From: Isoetes taiwanensis
Lineage: Eukaryota; Streptophyta; Lycopodiopsida; Isoetales; Isoetaceae
Assembly: GCA_021234155.1 (NCBI GenBank)
Contig: JAJEKV010000014.1
Span: 10,437,563 to 10,501,562 of the forward strand
Length of the DNA stretch: 64,000 nucleotides
Direction: 5' to 3'
Positions 59,478 to 64,000 of this stretch are shown here, piece after piece (position 1 is the first letter of the stretch; each line of letters opens with the position of its first letter). The position numbers and the translations under genes were made by a program. The notes under the pieces are model-generated. The model had not been told where the DNA came from. It saw only the letters and a program-made list of their open reading frames with translations, and ran no database searches.

Positions 59478-59800
59478 TTATGCTTGTGCACATTTGCGTA
59501 GGCAACCAAAACCCTCTTCTTCATATTCCTGCCTACTTATCCAAAAATCCGGAGTATCCTGCAAGCAGCATACTATTCTTCCATACCCTTGGCTCCTCTC
59601 TAAAAATTCCTGTGACAACTTTTCCACTACCATGTTATGCGCCATTCTCCATACCCATAAAAATGGTTGCTTCAAAGTTTCTAACCCTGTTGCAATCTCT
59701 ACTGCCTGTTCATCAGGTATTGCAACCACACTTCCAAACGAAATGTACAAAACAGAGGCCTTTCTTTGTGAATTTAACCACTCTATGCAAGAGCAGAAGC
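59478..59800 (-). pseudogene. UDP-glycosyltransferase fragment
   Basis: Plant family-1 UGTs move sugar from UDP-sugar to small molecules. The minus strand reads SCIEWLNSQRKASVLYISFG, then SVVAIPDEQAVEIATGLETL, then KQPFLWVWR and FLERSQGYGRIV. This is the conserved stretch just before the PSPG sugar-nucleotide box. The frame has a stop just upstream, and the expected WAPQ...HCGWNS box is missing: after RIVCC the sequence loses similarity. So it is a broken fragment of about 80 recognisable codons next to the left edge of element G. Confidence 0.8.
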
Positions 59801-60189
59801 ATTACAAATCGCGACCAGGCCATAGCCCTATGCTCCGTTTGTCTTAGCCAGTTATCCGGTTCAAACGTCCGCGACCCACAACGGAAGTGACCGTCCATTT
59901 ACAGGGAACAAGAGGTTTTTAGCAGTCACAGGTATATCTTAGGTATATTCTAGCATATGCTTAGAATATGCCAGAAACCCACATGACCGAGGGTTTGCCC
60001 CCCTAGGGGCAACCCAATAAAAAGAGGAAAAGAAGAAGTAGGAGGAGCCCAACTCCTTCTAGATCCAGCCAGACATATAGTACGGGAAGTGAGTCTTGAA
60101 GCAATTCTGAAAGTGAGTCGGACACTTCATAAGGCAGGAACAGGAATCGTAAGGCGAGGGACTACCAAAAAAAGGTTGATTTTGCCATG

Positions 60190-60985
60190 AGAAATGTGTG
60201 GAAAACTTGAAAATTGGGGCAGTTCTCCGGGGAAGGATAGGTCAGAAATGGAAGCTAAAGCTTGGTTGGATGAAATGGAAGAATTTAGAAACTCATACGA
60301 CATGAAAGACAAGGACATAGGAAAAGTAACAACAACAAATCTAATTGGGCAAGCCCGTATTTGGTGGAAGGGATATGCTAAGTCAAACAAGCTGAGAAGG
60401 AACAATTGCAGATTCAAAACCTTCAGTAAGGCTTTCCGCAAGCATTATGATCCAAGGTACCACATTAGCGTGTAGATTCGGGTTTATTATAATTTGGACT
60501 AGGGAAATTTATCAATGGCCAAATATACAGAGGAATTTATGAGGCTAAGGCTAAATGTTCCTATGATCACAGAGAGGCAGGCTGTGGATGGCTATATACA
60601 ATAACATTAAGAGATTGGTATAGGCCATCAACCCAAAAAGAGTTGAGGATGCCAAAGACAAGGCATTAAGCTTGGAGGAAGCACCGACAACCCCGGGCCG
60701 AAACAATCATTCTACAAGGGGAAAGCAACAGGCTCTTATCAACCTAAGTAGGCATCCTCCACACCAGCAGGGCAATAGTCTCAGGGGAAGCTGGATAGGA
60801 AAGGCTCATATGGGGGGGCGAGTGATGGGGAGTCCCGTGGGGAAGTCGGTGAAATTCTTTTTGGATAGTATCCCCAAGGAAAAGAGGGAGGAATGCATAA
60901 AGAAGAAACTATGTTTCATATGCTTCTAGCCGGGTCATCGCACATATGATTGCCCCTTTGTGACGCAAGCAACACTTGCAAAACT
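60190..60985 (+). pseudogene. Gag of element G
   Basis: The open part (60194-60475) has SEMEAKAWLDEMEEFRNSYD, then KVTTTNLIGQARIWWKGY and FSKAFRKHYDPRY, the retrotransposon Gag block. After a stop it continues as MAKYTEEFMRLRL, and a zinc knuckle C-x2-C-x4-H-x4-C-like CFICF(stop)PGHRTYDC lies at about 60909-60955. Three or more frame breaks. Confidence 0.8.
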
Positions 60986-61099
60986 CATTGATTGGGAATT
61001 ACCAACGGAAGTGGACGACAACGAGGACGACCAACAAGAGCTGCAGGACTATATAGAAGGCGAGTGCAGAATCTGTGCAGCTATTGATTTAGGTGATGT

Positions 61100-62440
61100 C
61101 AAAAATTAGTCCACGGTCATCTCGGCAGAGGGCACCATTGATAGTAAGTCCTATGTAGTCCGTATAGATACATGTAGCTCGTACAACTTCACCTCTTCCA
61201 GGTTGGCCGCTTTATTGAAATCTAAGACCCTTAATTCCAAATCCAGGCTGGTCAACATTGTAAGTGGTGCAATTTGCCAAACAAGGGTAAGAGAGTCAAT
61301 TTTGATATAGACCTTAGTGGAACTAAATTGACTATGGGAGCAGAAGTAATAGATATTGGTAAATACGACCTCATAGTGTGAATGGAGTTCTTAAAGTCAG
61401 CTAAAGTTATGATTGACTGCAACAGACACGAAATCTCGATCTCAGCACCCGATGAAAATCGCTTTGTAGTCAAAGGGAAGAAAGTCCTTTCCGTCATGCA
61501 GTGTATCTCTTTGAAGCAATTACATAAGAGTTTAATGAAGGACAAAGTGGAATATATCCTTAGGCTAGAGGCAATTGAACCGGGTCAAGAAAAGCAAGGT
61601 GAGACAAGCTTGCAAGAGTTGCCCAAGTCAGTTGCAAGGCTAAGCAAGGAATGTCATGATGTCTTTTTGGATGAGATCCATGAATTGCCGCCTTATAGAG
61701 GCGTGGAGCGCGAGATCACACTAACATCAGATGCTAACCCTATCAGCAAGGCCCCCTACAGGATGAGCACCCCAGAGCTAGCAGAGCTCAAGAAGCAATT
61801 GCAAGAATTGCTTGAACTTAGATTCATCAAGGCAAGCGTGTCACCCTTCGAGGCACCCATTCTCTTCGTAAAGAAGAAAGATGGAAGTCTAAGGATGTGC
61901 ATAGACTACCATCAGTTGAATAAGCAGATGGTAAATAACAAATACATTTTGCCTAGAGCAGATGACTTGATGGATCAACTCAAGGGACAAAAAGTCGTCT
62001 CAAGATAGATTTGAGATCCGGTTACCATCATATAAGAATCAAGGAAAAAGACATCCATAAGACCGCCTTTAGAATGCGGTATGGGCATTCTGATTTCTGA
62101 TCATGCTTTTGACTTATCAAATGCCCCAGCAACGTTCATGACACTCATGAACGACATTTTTAGGAAGTTCTTGGACGAGTTCGTCATCATCTTCTTCGAC
62201 GACATCCTCATCTATAGCAAGTCAATCGAAGAACATGTAGCACATCTAAAAAAGTCTTGGAAAAGCTAAGACGGCACTGCTTGTTTGGCAAGCTTTCTAA
62301 GTGCCATTTTGCTACATCCAAGGTCGAATACCTTGGCCATGTTGTGTCAGTCAAAGGTATAGCCAGGGACCTGTCAAAGATAGAAGTCATAGTACATTGG
62401 CCGGCACCAAAGAATGTCTCTGCCACTAAGTGGGCATCCC
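61100..62440 (+). pseudogene. Protease and reverse transcriptase of element G
   Basis: Protease: VRIDTCSSYNFTSSRLAALL from 61158 (DTCSS in place of DTGSS). RT: the long open frame 61382-62008 covers [20 protein letters not shown], then [20 protein letters not shown] and [10 protein letters not shown]. After a stop the frame continues with [17 protein letters not shown] (catalytic FFDD intact at 62192-62203), [17 protein letters not shown] and VEYLGHVVSVKGI. Compared with A (FFGD), this copy keeps both aspartates. A stop at 62006 and several shifts make it a pseudogene. RNase H and integrase are cut off by the LINE. Confidence 0.88.
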
Positions 62441-62446
62441 CTTTGT

Positions 62447-62450
<4 letters not shown>

Positions 62451-62478
<28 letters not shown>

Positions 62479-64000
62479 GAGGAAACGGCAGAGAGATTGT
62501 ATTACTGTATAGGAAAATTACATGATCATACAAAAAAACCCCGAGTAGGTACTCCTACTCCTGGGAAAAAGTAGATAGCTATTCGCCATCATAGGCCCTT
62601 CATGGAGGGCACTAAACAAAACTCAAAATAGAAACCACTTTAAACTTAAAGTTCAGAAACAGAACTAAACAAAGCAGAGACTACTGTGCCATGGACTGTT
62701 CACAAGATATCCAGGGACTCCATCCGGTGAGATGATTGCAAAGGCCTCATCGTATAGATGAACATCATGTCATCAAGCTCGTTAGGCCCATAGCCGGTGG
62801 AGTCCGGCAAGTGCATGATCCGGGAATCACGGGCATCTTCATGGATTTTTCTTTTTGGCGCGAAAGTATGGTTTAATTTCCGATTAAACCTCCGGATGTC
62901 TTCATCCGTGACCTCTCAAAGGTGATACAGCGATAATTTCGGTCTTTGCCCAAAGCAGGCGTCAATGACTTCTTGGTTTGGATAGTGGGGACATTGGTGG
63001 GGGATCCACTTCACGTACATGTCCCCGCATAATGTGGCTTCAGCAGAAATTACAATCAAGAACAATATCCAAATCATTAAATAGAATTGCAAAAAAAATT
63101 GAAAGAAACCATTGAAGGTTCCCAAGGAATCCCATTTTCGATCATATTTTAGACCATTGTTTGCCCTATGGGCCATGGCTGCCTCGACTAGGAGGATGCG
63201 GACGAAGCTTTAAGTTCGGATAGGCTCGGGGGCGATCCTTCAATAGCAATTTGCATTCCTATGTTTCCAAATAGCCCAACAAGGCTAAAAGTATTTAGAG
63301 TACCCTTAAAGGATGATGTATTGTTGAGAAACCGCAGCAAGGAGGCATCATCGGTGGGTACTTGTTGTAACAGAGGTCTAATGCATTGCGGAATGGAGCT
63401 AAAGGCGTGTGAAGACATGGGGCTCGTTTCAGCGACCCACGGACCTAAGGGGCACATACCGGATATGTTGATGTCAAATTGGGCCCTATAGCTGTTGGTT
63501 TTAAGGCTCGGTTAAGTAGCAACCATCTAAAGAAGATGACCTTATTTGCACACTGAAGCTTCCAACCCTGTCTAATAATTTGTACAGCTGTATCTTGTTG
63601 ACAATTCCAGGTTCTACTAACTTTGAGTTGACTTTTGTCAAGTAACAGACTATAGATCGAGAGATACCTTATACCCCGACCATCGAGAGATCCAATTATG
63701 AAGGCAAATGTCGTTTCCACAGGATGCTGGTGACTAAAGAATAGATTTTTTCTATTGGTCTCGTATCGAGTGAAGCCGAAAGTAGTTAGCTCACCCCATT
63801 CTCTCCATGTCCCATTATTCCTTAGGGAGCCTATGGTGTGTAGCCCAGCCAAGCACCATTCCTTATATTTGAGGGCGTGCTTGAGGGCCAAACATCCTTG
63901 ATCTTCACTTACCAAATCCTGATGCCAAAAGAAACCATGATTGTCATTGACCGAGTCCAACTTCCTTGCTCGGAAGCATGAGGAGACCAAATTCCATGCT
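62451..64000 (-). mobile_element. L1-type LINE, 3' end, inserted in element G
   Basis: 28 T at 62451-62478 are the complement of a poly(A) tail. Coding remains run leftwards from the window edge. LINEs insert by target-primed reverse transcription, which gives this 3' poly(A) end. The 5' part lies outside the window, so no target duplication can be checked. Confidence 0.85.
63188..63990 (-). pseudogene. LINE ORF2 C-terminus with zf-RVT-like domain
   Basis: The open frame 63445-63990 includes WREWGELTTFGF, RYLSIYSLL and ANKVIFFRWLLLNRALKP, the region after the LINE reverse transcriptase where plant L1 proteins read K-x-F-x-W-x-x-x-H/N-R. A frameshift near 63450 leads to CPLGPWVAETSP, the start of the zinc-finger zf-RVT block (C-P-x-C-G...E-T-x-x-H), with the second half degraded. 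It extends off the window to the right. Confidence 0.75.

Larger units (their letters stand above)
59950..62450 (+). mobile_element. Element G: partial Ty3/gypsy retrotransposon related to A
   Basis: Gag, protease and RT lie in order on the plus strand. There is no LTR on the left (5' truncated), and the right side is cut by a LINE insertion at 62451. Gag and RT motifs are close to those of A but less frameshifted. No H3-like sequence is seen ahead of its gag in the window. Confidence 0.82.

Overview
The window looks like nuclear DNA of a land plant with a very large, retrotransposon-rich genome. A conifer or other gymnosperm is my best guess, but no single gene proves it. The evidence is Ty3/gypsy LTR retrotransposons with an initiator-tRNA-Met primer site (TGGTATC-type), a chromodomain-bearing integrase, an L1-type LINE, tRNA-derived SINEs, small inverted-repeat elements and only broken fragments of host genes. 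I found no intact ordinary host gene, no tRNA or rRNA gene and no CRISPR array.

Layout. 1-640: an array of short hairpins whose stems differ but whose loop stays CAYCAA. 2.6-3.4 kb: a broken LINE-type endonuclease. 3433-28760: element B, a minus-strand gypsy element with 1.65-1.69 kb LTRs, a CTCTC target duplication and no recognisable proteins. Nested in it at 8243-23100 is element A, a minus-strand chromovirus with 1.64 kb LTRs and decayed gag, protease, RT, RNase H, integrase and chromodomain. 28766-about 47900: element D, a truncated relative of A on the minus strand. Its 3' LTR is split by element E (29438-41382, plus strand, TSD ACTCC, Athila/Tat-like integrase), and its body is split by element F (42815-45782, a young non-autonomous element with 340 bp LTRs) and a hAT-like element (47116-47486). 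E carries a 322 bp inverted-repeat element and, inside its 5' LTR, a 3.1 kb insertion with host-gene fragments. 48-60 kb: unannotatable plant DNA with a roughly 1 kb duplication, a second 322 bp element, an EXO1 fragment and a UDP-glycosyltransferase fragment. 60-62.4 kb: element G, plus strand, with gag, protease and RT related to those of A. 62451 to the end: a minus-strand LINE.

The outstanding feature is the 362-codon open reading frame at 18073-19161 (minus), just inside the 5' LTR of element A. It begins with the histone H3 tail signature MARTKQT and ends with a full H3 histone fold. The two are joined by about 250 residues of charged, proline-rich linker. It is uninterrupted although the gag-pol of the same element is riddled with frameshifts. 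It has its own TATA and pyrimidine-patch promoter-like sequence and is followed by two nearly identical 81 bp GC-rich hairpins. A chromovirus whose integrase carries a histone-reading chromodomain and which also encodes its own H3-like protein would be a distinctive arrangement; I do not know of a description of it.

Limits: all calls are by eye. Boundaries of decayed regions are approximate, and families were recognised from motifs rather than searches. Many small indels in A and B could be real decay or sequencing error.
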